Positions 1 through 4,909 of a DNA stretch of 5,853 nucleotides are shown here, piece after piece. Position 1 is the first letter of the stretch, and each line of letters begins with the position of its first letter. Both the position numbers and the translations under genes were made by a program. This DNA is from an uncultured Bacteroidota bacterium (lineage in GTDB: Bacteria; Bacteroidota; Bacteroidia; Bacteroidales; VadinHA17). The notes beneath the pieces were generated by a model, which worked only from the letters and a program-made list of their open reading frames with translations, ran no database searches and had not been told where the DNA came from. The DNA is taken from contig CAIPJU010000350.1 of assembly GCA_903865465.1 (NCBI GenBank), positions 1 to 5,853 on the forward strand, written 5' to 3'.

Positions 1-77
1 AGCCCCAGGCTGCAATGGGAGCTCTCCCAAAACAGACATTTGAAAAAGTAATTCAGGAAATCTTGCTTAAAAACTAA
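1..77 (+). CDS. C-terminal end of a probable thioredoxin-family protein (partial)
   Basis: The left edge cuts this gene. Reading from base 3, the last 24 codons give PQAAMGALPKQTFEKVIQEI followed by LLKN and a TAA at 75-77. The GALPK motif followed by an amphipathic helix (xxFxxxIxxIL) matches the C-terminal strand and helix of thioredoxins, where a VGALPK- or VGALSK-type turn precedes the last helix. The CxxC active site would lie upstream, outside the window, so redox function cannot be confirmed. The next gene on the same strand, 92 bp downstream, is a DUF2892 membrane protein; that family is often found with thiol or rhodanese proteins. Other thioredoxin-fold proteins, such as a thiol-disulfide oxidoreductase, remain possible. 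Confidence 0.5.
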   Translation, partial: PQAAMGALPKQTFEKVIQEILLKN

Positions 78-169
78 AATTATTACCGGCGCCTGAAGGT
101 GGCAGCAAAGTGAATGTTATTGGTATGAAGAAAAATTGAATTAGTAATTATATATTAAATTTTACTCAA

Positions 170-373
170 ATGAAAAAAAACGTAGGAACAATTGACAAAG
201 TAATCAGGATTGTGGTTGCACTTTTAGTGGTTGTATTGTACTTTACACATGTGATAACAGGGGTTCTGGCAATAGTACTTCTTGCTCTGGCTGCAGTATT
301 TGTTATCACTGCTCTGTTGAGTTTTTGTCCCATCTGGACGATTTTTGGGCTCAGTACCACGAAAAAACAATAA
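170..373 (+). CDS. DUF2892 (YgaP-like transmembrane domain) small inner-membrane protein
   Basis: The 67-residue product starts MKKNVGTIDKVIRI, the usual opening of DUF2892 proteins (MKxNVGxxDRxIRI). Two hydrophobic segments follow at about residues 12-25 and 29-50. It ends in FCPIWTIFGLST, matching the family's CP(L/I)Y-x-x-x-G-x-(S/N)T signature, with the conserved Cys at 53. The length is normal for stand-alone members. In E. coli YgaP the equivalent membrane hairpin is fused to a rhodanese domain; here it stands alone, and its biochemical role is unknown. It follows a thioredoxin-like gene and ends just before a strong hairpin terminator, so the two may form the end of one transcript. The start is fixed by the MKKNVGTID motif; no Shine-Dalgarno is visible. 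Confidence 0.85.
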   Translation: MKKNVGTIDKVIRIVVALLVVVLYFTHVITGVLAIVLLALAAVFVITALLSFCPIWTIFGLSTTKKQ

Positions 374-385
374 GAGAATAAAAAA

Positions 386-412
386 GGGGCCGGATATTAA
401 CCGGCCTTTTTT
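386..412 (+). terminator. Rho-independent terminator after the DUF2892 gene
   Basis: Thirteen bases after the DUF2892 stop, GGCCGG (388-393) and CCGGCC (401-406) form a perfect 6-bp GC stem around a 7-nt loop, followed by six T (407-412). A run of A at 380-385 precedes the stem, so the structure may also act weakly on the minus strand, towards transcripts arriving from the NifX-like gene. Confidence 0.85.
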
Positions 413-484
413 CCCTTATATTCTTCCGTTGCCCTAACAAAAGTTTATCCTATTCTTTCCTGCGCTTCTAACTTTTAAAAGAAA

Positions 485-496
485 TTGCATATGCAA
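485..496. other. 12-bp perfect palindrome in an otherwise empty intergenic stretch
   Basis: TTGCATATGCAA at 485-496 is a perfect palindrome. AACTTT (470-475) and AAAGTT (495-500) add a looser inverted repeat around it. It lies between two converging genes, so an operator role is doubtful. In the 374-614 gap I see no coding sequence, only this and the two terminator-like hairpins. Confidence 0.3.
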
Positions 497-565
497 AGTT
501 GGTAATTATTTGAAGAGTCCCATTCAGGTTGATTAATCCATACCAAAAAAAAACAGGAAAAGAAT

Positions 566-607
566 TATTAAAAAGAATTGCAGAAAATGGAATACAATTA
601 CTGCAAT
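566..607 (-). terminator. Probable terminator after the NifX-like gene
   Basis: On the minus strand, ATTGCAG (607 to 601) pairs perfectly with CTGCAAT (583 to 577) across a 17-nt loop, followed directly by TCTTTTTAAT. It begins 7 nt after the TAG stop of the NifX-like gene. The stem is only 7 bp with a long loop, so it is weaker than the hairpin at 386-412. Confidence 0.5.
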
Positions 608-614
608 AGTTCTG

Positions 615-1004
615 CTAATTATGGCTACATGAATGAGTGCCTCCATCCTGATGATGGACTTCATGCTGGTGGCAGCTACTGCCGCTGTCTTCTACTAATC
701 CTGAGATATAGAGTTTTACAACCTCGGTGGCATCTCCTGAGCAACCACGGATAACTTCTATACCGCTACTATTCAGGACGTTTATGGCCCCTCCACCAAT
801 TCCACCAGCCAGCATCACAGAAACTCCGTCTGCTGCGAGTACTGAGGCTATATCTGACTTGCAGCCGCATCCCTGTGGTGATTGTACTCTTTTCACTTCA
901 GCAATTTCATTGGTGTCGGATATGCTGAATACGCCATATGATTCGCAATGACCGAAATGGCTGTCTATTTGGTTTTCTTTTGTTACCGGTACTGCAATTT
1001 TCAT
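615..1004 (-). CDS. NifX/NifB-family (dinitrogenase Fe-Mo cofactor domain) metal-cluster-binding protein
   Basis: The 129-residue product opens with MKIAVPVTKENQIDSHFGHC. The IAVP(V/T) strand, the D-S-HFGHC motif (residues 14-20) and the later GGIGGGAINVL (67-77) and GxSGDATEVVKLYISG (87-102) segments are those of the NifX/NifB-C domain (dinitrogenase iron-molybdenum cofactor biosynthesis family, PF02579). No nif gene is nearby. Such stand-alone proteins in anaerobes are thought to bind or carry iron-sulfur or Mo/Fe-type clusters, but the substrate here is unknown. Additions are a GCGC segment at 45-48 and a C-terminal tail from about 108 with six His and two Cys (C111, C126) in 18 residues, a likely metal-binding extension. 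The gene lies downstream of DUF134 on the same strand, now separated from it by a MITE-like insertion that ends 10 bp before this start codon. Confidence 0.85.
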   Translation of the reverse strand: MKIAVPVTKENQIDSHFGHCESYGVFSISDTNEIAEVKRVQSPQGCGCKSDIASVLAADGVSVMLAGGIGGGAINVLNSSGIEVIRGCSGDATEVVKLYISGLVEDSGSSCHQHEVHHQDGGTHSCSHN

Positions 1005-1013
1005 TTTATATTA

Positions 1014-1167
1014 ATTTATTGAATCCACTCCGAAAGGTCTTTTTTACCCCTAAATCCCCTAAAGGGGACTTTTAAACTTTCTGATTTTCAATTGTTCCCT
1101 TTCAGGGGTCGGGGGTAAGAACAATTGAAAACAAAAACTCTTACTTTTCGGAGTGGACTCATTTATT
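1014..1167. mobile_element. MITE-like non-autonomous element with TIRs and a 7-bp target duplication
   Basis: The body is 1021-1160 (140 bp). Its ends are inverted repeats: GAATCCACTCCGAAAGGT (1021-1038) and, reverse-complemented, GAGTCCACTCCGAAAAGT (1143-1160), 16 of 18 identical. It is flanked by a perfect direct repeat ATTTATT (1014-1020 and 1161-1167), as left by transposition. Inside are a perfect 13-bp inverted repeat (1085-1097 with 1119-1131), TTACCCC/GGGGTAA (1044-1050 with 1112-1118) and CCCCTAAAGGGG (1056-1067), so a transcript would fold strongly. There is no room for a transposase; I see no coding sequence inside. It fills the space between the DUF134 stop and the NifX-like start. 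The transposase family cannot be named from this. Confidence 0.75.
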
Positions 1168-1187
1168 GGTTTTTGATTACTTTATTT

Positions 1188-1592
1188 TTAATTCAGTTTT
1201 ATAAGCTCATTCTCTCCAAAAAGTGTACAATTTTTACATTTAATGTGATTTTCCAAACCAGCAATCAGTTTAAAACATTTTCTGCACCGGTACCACTCTT
1301 TATCCATTTCATAATTTCCGCCTTCAATCTCAATTGCTTTCCCTTCAATAAATGCTTTGGCTATCTGTTCAAGTGCACTATTATAAATTCTGGTAAATGT
1401 AGGGCGGGAAACATTCATTCGTGTAGCTGCCTGTTCCTGAGGCAGTTTATCGTAATTCACCAATCTAATGCTTTCGAACTCCTCTAATTTCAAAATAACG
1501 GGGTCCATTTTGCACATTGGCATTCCAAATGGTTTAAATCCTGCCATTTTGGGTGGGTTCGAAATCTTTCTGCTTTTATGCGGACGAGCCAT
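1188..1592 (-). CDS. DUF134-family putative DNA-binding regulator with C-terminal zinc-ribbon-like segment
   Basis: The 134-residue product MARPHKSRKISNPPKMAGFK... follows the DUF134 pattern: an N-terminal (M)xRPxKxRxI motif, a FxPxGxP turn (about 22-25), then VILKLEEFESIRLVNYDKLPQEQAATRMNVSRPTFTRIY with a sigma-70-region-4-like helix-turn-helix at about 50-71, and the GKAIEIEGGNY end (84-94). A CxxC...CxxC pair follows (C103/C106 and C119/C122), a zinc ribbon or cluster site. DUF134 members are predicted DNA-binding proteins, often beside NifX-like genes, so this could control the neighbouring genes in response to metal or redox state (inference). The ATG lies inside the last codons of the upstream membrane-protein gene, shifted in frame, a 17-bp overlap that suggests translational coupling. 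Confidence 0.85.
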   Translation of the reverse strand: MARPHKSRKISNPPKMAGFKPFGMPMCKMDPVILKLEEFESIRLVNYDKLPQEQAATRMNVSRPTFTRIYNSALEQIAKAFIEGKAIEIEGGNYEMDKEWYRCRKCFKLIAGLENHIKCKNCTLFGENELIKLN

Positions 1593-1821
1593 GCTTTTTT
1601 ACTTTGAACATTCCTTTGATATCGGGGTAAACATAGTACCCAAAGATTAGCGCTGACAAAGCTAAAATTATTTTCCCGGCCAGGCAAAAGGAGCCACAAT
1701 AAAAATCCTCTCCAAATCCTAAAAGACATGTGGTGCATCCTATTATTGCCATTAAGATATAATCAATAAAAAGTAACAATGGGAGTACAAGAAATACTTT
1801 AACAAGAATTGAAGTTTTCAT
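1576..1821 (-). CDS. Small membrane protein with a four-cysteine cluster, unknown function
   Basis: From the ATG at 1819-1821 this gives 81 residues starting MKTSILVKVFLVLP. An upstream in-frame ATG (1858-1860) would add 13 residues (MNVGSLHLQKLSA), but it sits inside a palindrome and the shorter form has a more typical Lys-plus-hydrophobic start, so I prefer 1821. Counting from the longer start, a hydrophobic segment spans about 18-41, then a loop with C42-T-T-C45 and C55-G-S-F-C59, then a second hydrophobic segment at about 61-79 and a basic tail. The loop could bind a metal or cluster or do thiol chemistry near the membrane. I do not recognise the family. The 3' end overlaps the DUF134 start by 17 bp, so the two are very likely co-expressed. 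Confidence 0.7.
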   Translation of the reverse strand: MKTSILVKVFLVLPLLLFIDYILMAIIGCTTCLLGFGEDFYCGSFCLAGKIILALSALIFGYYVYPDIKGMFKVKKHGSSA

Positions 1822-1844
1822 AGCTGATAATTTCTGTAAATGTA

Positions 1845-1860
1845 ATGAACCTACGTTCAT
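1845..1860. promoter_or_regulatory. ATGAAC-N4-GTTCAT palindrome before the Cys-cluster membrane gene
   Basis: ATGAAC (1845-1850) and GTTCAT (1855-1860) are perfect inverted half-sites around CTAC. With the ATG at 1821 as start, the site lies 24-39 bp upstream, a suitable place for an operator, possibly of the DUF134 regulator itself. One half-site contains the alternative ATG at 1860. A chance 6+6 match is possible. Confidence 0.3.
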
Positions 1861-1887
1861 AATCCAAATTAAATTCAGCTTATTTCA

Positions 1888-1928
1888 GGGATAAAAAACA
1901 ATATCCCGATTCTTATGGAATAAGGATA
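1888..1928 (-). other. Competing hairpins between the DsrE-like and membrane-protein genes
   Basis: GGGATA (1888-1893) pairs with TATCCC (1902-1907). The same 1902-1906 segment can instead pair with GGATA (1924-1928), and CTTAT/ATAAG (1912-1916, 1920-1924) forms a small inner hairpin. No T-run follows on the minus strand, so a classical terminator is not supported; processing, pausing or mild attenuation are possible. Confidence 0.25.
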
Positions 1929-1953
1929 CTGTTTAGATGGGATGGCATGATTC

Positions 1954-2412
1954 TTAATAATCCAGAGCAATTATCCTTCCTTTTGTGAAATTGAAGAATT
2001 TATCTTTTTGTGCCACCTGAACTCCTTCCATAAGATCTTCAGGGGCTATTCCTGCTATTTTCATACAAGTAGGACAGGCGTAAACACCTACACCCTTCGC
2101 AGCCAGTTTTTTGATATATGTATGTGCTGATTCAAAATCTGCAAAAGTAATATCCTTTGCACTTTTCGTCAGAAAGTTAACAGCATGAATATCGAGGTAA
2201 ACGATAACATCCTTATCGTCCGACATCATGAGGGCCATTTTAAGAGGCATCAGAACACGGTGCGGGTCATCATAACACTGAGTAATGTGAATAAAGAGAC
2301 CATCACGGACAGGTTTTGCTGTTGCATCAACAGTGGATGTGAGTTGCCTGGGAGATTGGTTACATGAACTAACCAAGCAAATAATTGCGAAGATGAATCC
2401 TATTTTTTTCAT
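1954..2412 (-). CDS. DsrE/DsrF-like lipoprotein with a CPTC motif
   Basis: The 152-residue product starts MKKIGFIFAIICLVSSC: a short basic start, a hydrophobic stretch and a lipobox-like LVSS-C with Cys17 as the likely lipidated residue, so it is probably an anchored lipoprotein facing the periplasm or surface. From about residue 36 it has a DsrE-like fold: DGLFIHITQCYDDPHRVLMPLKMALMM, a DVIVYLDIHAVNFL strand, a long helix (about 92-106), and GVGVYACPTCMKIAGI with the CxxC at 113-116, the place where DsrE-type proteins carry the reactive Cys. DsrE/TusD relatives pass sulfur between proteins as persulfides. A membrane-tethered, secreted version would handle sulfur or thiols outside the cytoplasm (inference). 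Its start lies 27 bp after the peroxiredoxin stop, so the two likely share a transcript. Confidence 0.8.
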   Translation of the reverse strand: MKKIGFIFAIICLVSSCNQSPRQLTSTVDATAKPVRDGLFIHITQCYDDPHRVLMPLKMALMMSDDKDVIVYLDIHAVNFLTKSAKDITFADFESAHTYIKKLAAKGVGVYACPTCMKIAGIAPEDLMEGVQVAQKDKFFNFTKGRIIALDY

Positions 2413-2439
2413 ATTTATGAGGTTTGTTTTAAATCATTA

Positions 2440-3144
2440 TTACTTAAGTACTGTTTTAAGCACAGTCTCTTTTGGCAGTTTTTTTGTGCAGAAGAACCAA
2501 TCGTAACAATGCATCTCTTCTTTGTTTTCCATCCGTTCTTTTGCTACGCCACATGAACCTGCAGTTGGAACAATAACATCATCACCCGGCTGCCAGTCGG
2601 CAGGTGTTGCAATTGAAAAGGCATCTGCTGTTTTCATTGCAACAAGTGCCCTGTATAATTCGGCAAAATTGCGGCCCATGCTGAGCGGAGAATAAATAAT
2701 TGCCCTGATAATACCCTTTGGGTCGATAAAAAATACGGCCCTTACAGCCTTTGTAGAACTTTCCCCAGGCTGAAGCATGCCATATTTACGGGCAACCTCC
2801 ATAGTTATATCCTCAATGAGTGGAAAGTTAACTTCCACATTCTTCATTCCCTTGTATTCAATCTTCTCTTTAATTGTGCGAAGCCATGCAATATGGCTGT
2901 AGAGGCCGTCAACTGACAGACCTACAAGTTTACAGTCTGCTTCTGCAAACTGCTTTTCCATACTGGCAAATGTCATAAATTCTGAGGTGCAAACCGGTGT
3001 GAAATCGGCCGGGTGACTAAATAAGATAACCCAGCTTCCGGAATAATCTGCAGGGAAATTTATGGGACCCTGTGTTGTTATAGCCTTAAATTCAGGAGCT
3101 TTGTCTCCAATTCTTGGCATTGGGGTAGCGTGATTGTCTTCCAT
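2440..3144 (-). CDS. Peroxiredoxin, Prx6-type (archaeal/anaerobe long form)
   Basis: The 234-residue protein reduces hydrogen and organic peroxides in the cytoplasm. HPADFTPVCTSEF (44-56) holds the P-x3-T-x2-C active site, with peroxidatic Cys52. FxxIDPKGIIRAIIYSPLSMGRN (about 138-159) is the conserved second region, with the likely supporting Arg135. The long C-terminal domain, with WQPGDDVIVP (184-193) and the HCYDWFFC motif (C213, C219), matches the Prx6 branch of archaea and anaerobes such as Aeropyrum pernix, where two C-terminal Cys six residues apart take part in the cycle; a further Cys is at 198. The start MEDNHATPMPRIGDKAPEF is close to the usual family start. It lies just upstream of the DsrE-like gene and 87 bp downstream of the ferritin-like gene, forming an oxidant-defence block. 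Confidence 0.93.
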   Translation of the reverse strand: MEDNHATPMPRIGDKAPEFKAITTQGPINFPADYSGSWVILFSHPADFTPVCTSEFMTFASMEKQFAEADCKLVGLSVDGLYSHIAWLRTIKEKIEYKGMKNVEVNFPLIEDITMEVARKYGMLQPGESSTKAVRAVFFIDPKGIIRAIIYSPLSMGRNFAELYRALVAMKTADAFSIATPADWQPGDDVIVPTAGSCGVAKERMENKEEMHCYDWFFCTKKLPKETVLKTVLK

Positions 3145-3231
3145 TTGTTTAAATATTAATTATAGGTATAAAAAAATATTACTTGTTACAGGGGGCGCAT
3201 GGTGCCTGGTATATTGCCTTTGCTATGTGTA

Positions 3232-3732
3232 TTATCTTCTTCTTTGAAGCATCAGCTCAAGATCTTCTTTTAATGATGAAAGATCCTCTTCATGTTCAAC
3301 TTCCTGTGAAAGAATTGTCAGGATTATATTATAGGTAACAGGGTCTCCCTCCCTTGTTGTATCCAGCAATCCACTATAGAAATTTATAGCACACTGTTCT
3401 CCCTTAATATTTTGATCAAGAATTTTTTCAACATAATGATCCGAGGGAGGATCGTATCCGCAACTGGTTATCTTAAGCCATTCTTCCGGCGATAAAACAG
3501 GTGTTCCTCCCAGTTGAATGATTCTAGTCGCCAATAGTTCAGCATGGCTCAATTCTTCAGTAGCATGTAGAGTCAGTTCCGCAATAACTGCGTCTTTCAT
3601 AGGGCCTTTCACAACTTTGGCACCTATCCAGTACTGGTAGTATGCAAGCCACTCATCAGAGAGGGCTTTATTAAGCAAGTTGATTAATTCATCAACATCC
3701 ATTTTAACGATAGATCTTCCTTTTTGTCCCAT
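3232..3732 (-). CDS. DPS-like (DPSL, thioferritin) ferritin-family protein
   Basis: The 166-residue four-helix protein carries a full diiron site: E27 in helix A, E60-x-x-H63 in helix B, E112 in helix C and E144-x-x-H147 in helix D. That ligand pattern is of the bacterioferritin type. Two cysteines, C91 and C114, flank the third helix, with C114 two residues after ligand E112. A Cys pair next to a bacterioferritin-like centre marks the DPSL proteins known from archaea and Bacteroides fragilis, which form 12-subunit cages and use peroxide to oxidise and store iron. The segment LNKALSDEWLAYYQYWIGAK is also typical of that group. I use the first ATG because family members usually have a short basic start; a later Met11 is possible. 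It lies upstream of the Prx gene, consistent with a shared oxidative-stress role. A plain bacterioferritin call is the alternative. Confidence 0.85.
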   Translation of the reverse strand: MGQKGRSIVKMDVDELINLLNKALSDEWLAYYQYWIGAKVVKGPMKDAVIAELTLHATEELSHAELLATRIIQLGGTPVLSPEEWLKITSCGYDPPSDHYVEKILDQNIKGEQCAINFYSGLLDTTREGDPVTYNIILTILSQEVEHEEDLSSLKEDLELMLQRRR

Positions 3733-3768
3733 AATTTTTGTTTTAAATAGTTAATATCTTTTTAGAGT

Positions 3769-3803
3769 CTCAATTTATATTCTTCACTTCTCCTGATATT
3801 GAG
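3769..3803. other. Inverted repeat upstream of the ferritin-like gene
   Basis: CTCAAT (3769-3774) and ATTGAG (3798-3803) are perfect 6-bp inverted arms 23 bp apart, beginning 37 bp before the ferritin-like start. It could be an operator, but in AT-rich DNA such pairs arise by chance. I see no clear PerR or Fur box and no clear Bacteroidota -7 element (TAnnTTTG) here. Confidence 0.2.
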
Positions 3804-3870
3804 CTTTTGAATTCTGGTTGTACTTTCCTGTAAATACCAGGTTGTTTTTAAAATATTACATAATGTGAGG

Positions 3871-3890
3871 AAAAAAGATAAGACTTTTTT
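3871..3890 (-). terminator. AT-rich terminator-like hairpin after mrp
   Basis: AAAAAAG (3871-3877) and CTTTTTT (3884-3890) pair perfectly around a 6-nt loop, starting 18 bp after the Mrp stop. On the minus strand the arm ends in a six-T run. The stem has a single G-C pair, so termination would be weak. Confidence 0.35.
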
Positions 3891-3908
3891 ATGAGAATTG
3901 GAAATAAT

Positions 3909-4718
3909 TCAGGAAAGAGTCTCTGTTTTTGAAAGGAGCAAACCAGCTATTTTTTCAAACGATTCAATAACAAGTTTATTCGCCTGACTAAAGATGCTAA
4001 GGCCCTTTTCGGCAGCTTCCCCTACTTCCATTACAAGCGGAATCTGACCCAGCAGGAAGGTATCAAACTCAATAGCTAATTTATGACCACCTCCCTTGCC
4101 AAAGAGATAATACTTTTCTTCCTGATGCTGTTCAGGGGTAAACCACGACATGTTTTCAACAATTCCAAGAACAGGAATTTTCAGATCGGGATTGGTGAAC
4201 ATTGAAGCGGCTTTACGAGCATCGTTAAGTGCAATTTCCTGCGGAGTAGTTACGATTATTGCACCGGAGAGGTTAAGTTTCTGAAGAGTGGTAAGTTGGA
4301 TATCCCCGGTACCGGGAGGGAAGTCAACGAACATATAATCGATATCGCCCCATTGTGTATTCTCAAAAAGTTGTGTTATTGCATTTGCAGCCATTGGGCC
4401 CCTCCAGATTAGCGACTGGTGGCGGTCAACAAAAAAACCGATCGACATTATGCTGACCCCTAATTTCTCAACAGGAAATATAACATCCTTCTCTCCGAAA
4501 GATGTTACGTCAGGTTGTGCTTCCTCAATGCCGAACATTCTGGGTATTGACGGGCCATAAATATCTGCATCAACCAGCGCAGTCTTATATCCGTTTCTTG
4601 CCATGGTTACTGCGAGGTTGGCAGCAACTGTCGATTTCCCGACTCCTCCTTTACCTGATGCAATCACAATAATGTTTTTAACCCCTTCCATAGGGATTTT
4701 TTCAAATAATTGATTCAT
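3909..4718 (-). CDS. Mrp/NBP35-family iron-sulfur carrier ATPase, cysteine-free, no DUF59 domain
   Basis: The 269-residue P-loop ATPase belongs to the Mrp/NBP35 (ApbC) group that binds and delivers Fe-S clusters in the cytoplasm. It has the deviant Walker A GKGGVGKST (22-30), DADIYGPSIPR (50-60), the family segment LIWRGPMAANAITQL (103-117), the Walker B-like VDFPPGTGD (131-139) and TTPQEIALNDARKA (157-170). Two features differ from E. coli Mrp. There is no N-terminal DUF59/MIP18 domain: the protein begins only about 20 residues before the P-loop, and no such domain is seen upstream. And the usual CxxC between ENMS and the FGxGGG motif is replaced by WFTPEQHQEEKYYLFGKGGG (192-211); the whole protein has no Cys. 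WFTP-type Mrp proteins are, as I recall, common in Bacteroidota, so this is a lineage form. Cluster binding through CxxC is therefore not possible here. Confidence 0.92.
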   Translation of the reverse strand: MNQLFEKIPMEGVKNIIVIASGKGGVGKSTVAANLAVTMARNGYKTALVDADIYGPSIPRMFGIEEAQPDVTSFGEKDVIFPVEKLGVSIMSIGFFVDRHQSLIWRGPMAANAITQLFENTQWGDIDYMFVDFPPGTGDIQLTTLQKLNLSGAIIVTTPQEIALNDARKAASMFTNPDLKIPVLGIVENMSWFTPEQHQEEKYYLFGKGGGHKLAIEFDTFLLGQIPLVMEVGEAAEKGLSIFSQANKLVIESFEKIAGLLLSKTETLS

Positions 4719-4760
4719 AATTAACTAATATTTAATATTTTAACTTTCATTCACTAATGC

Positions 4761-4871
4761 TTATATTAACCGTACAACTCTTATCTTCTGTTGCGTGATA
4801 CATCCATTTCCTGAATCACAATTGGTCGGATCGGAATGCGATACCCTTTGAATTGTCTGAAATGAATTCAT
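4761..4871 (-). CDS. Candidate 36-residue protein with a CX5C motif, upstream of mrp
   Basis: The reading frame from the ATG at 4869-4871 to the TAA at 4761-4763 starts MNSFQTIQRVSHSDPTN and continues NCDSGNGCITQQKIRVVRLI. The stop is 42 bp before the mrp start, same strand. The sequence is hydrophilic, has two Cys five residues apart and a basic end, and reads more like a protein than the surrounding frames do. I do not recognise it. A second ORF in another frame, 4816-4974 (52 residues, starting MKKILESHRNHQYSD), overlaps it by 56 bp. One of them may be chance, or the two may be pieces of one gene broken by a frameshift. No ribosome-binding site helps to decide. Confidence 0.3.
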   Translation of the reverse strand: MNSFQTIQRVSHSDPTNCDSGNGCITQQKIRVVRLI

Positions 4872-4909
4872 AATCTGATCCACTTTTTTTTAAATATATA
4901 GGTATTATG

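Noticed and set aside
156..163. TAAATTTT as a Bacteroidota -7 promoter element for the DUF2892 gene
   Set aside because: It lies only 6 bp before the ATG, too close for a leader, and has no properly spaced -33 TTTG.
166..360. Minus-strand ORF of 64 codons opposite the DUF2892 gene
   Set aside because: It is the antisense of a gene with clear family signatures; its own sequence shows no recognisable domain.
727..951. Plus-strand ORF of 74 codons within the NifX-like gene
   Set aside because: It lies wholly antisense to the conserved NifX-like coding sequence and is Pro/Ser-rich in the way shadow frames often are.
1125..1487. Plus-strand ORF of 120 codons starting in the MITE-like element
   Set aside because: It begins inside the element and then runs antisense to DUF134; low-complexity Phe/Ile-rich translation, no domain.
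1490..1738. Minus-strand ORF of 82 codons overlapping the membrane protein and DUF134 genes
   Set aside because: It is a third frame across two better-supported genes, which together already cover it with recognisable features.
3145..3180. AT-rich PerR-box-like sequence upstream of the peroxiredoxin
   Set aside because: Only about 10 of 14 positions fit TTATAATNATTATAA, which is not notable in sequence this AT-rich.
3194..3206. GGCGC-ATG-GTGCC hairpin after the ferritin-like gene
   Set aside because: On the minus strand it has a mismatch in the stem and no T-run after it, so it does not support a terminator.
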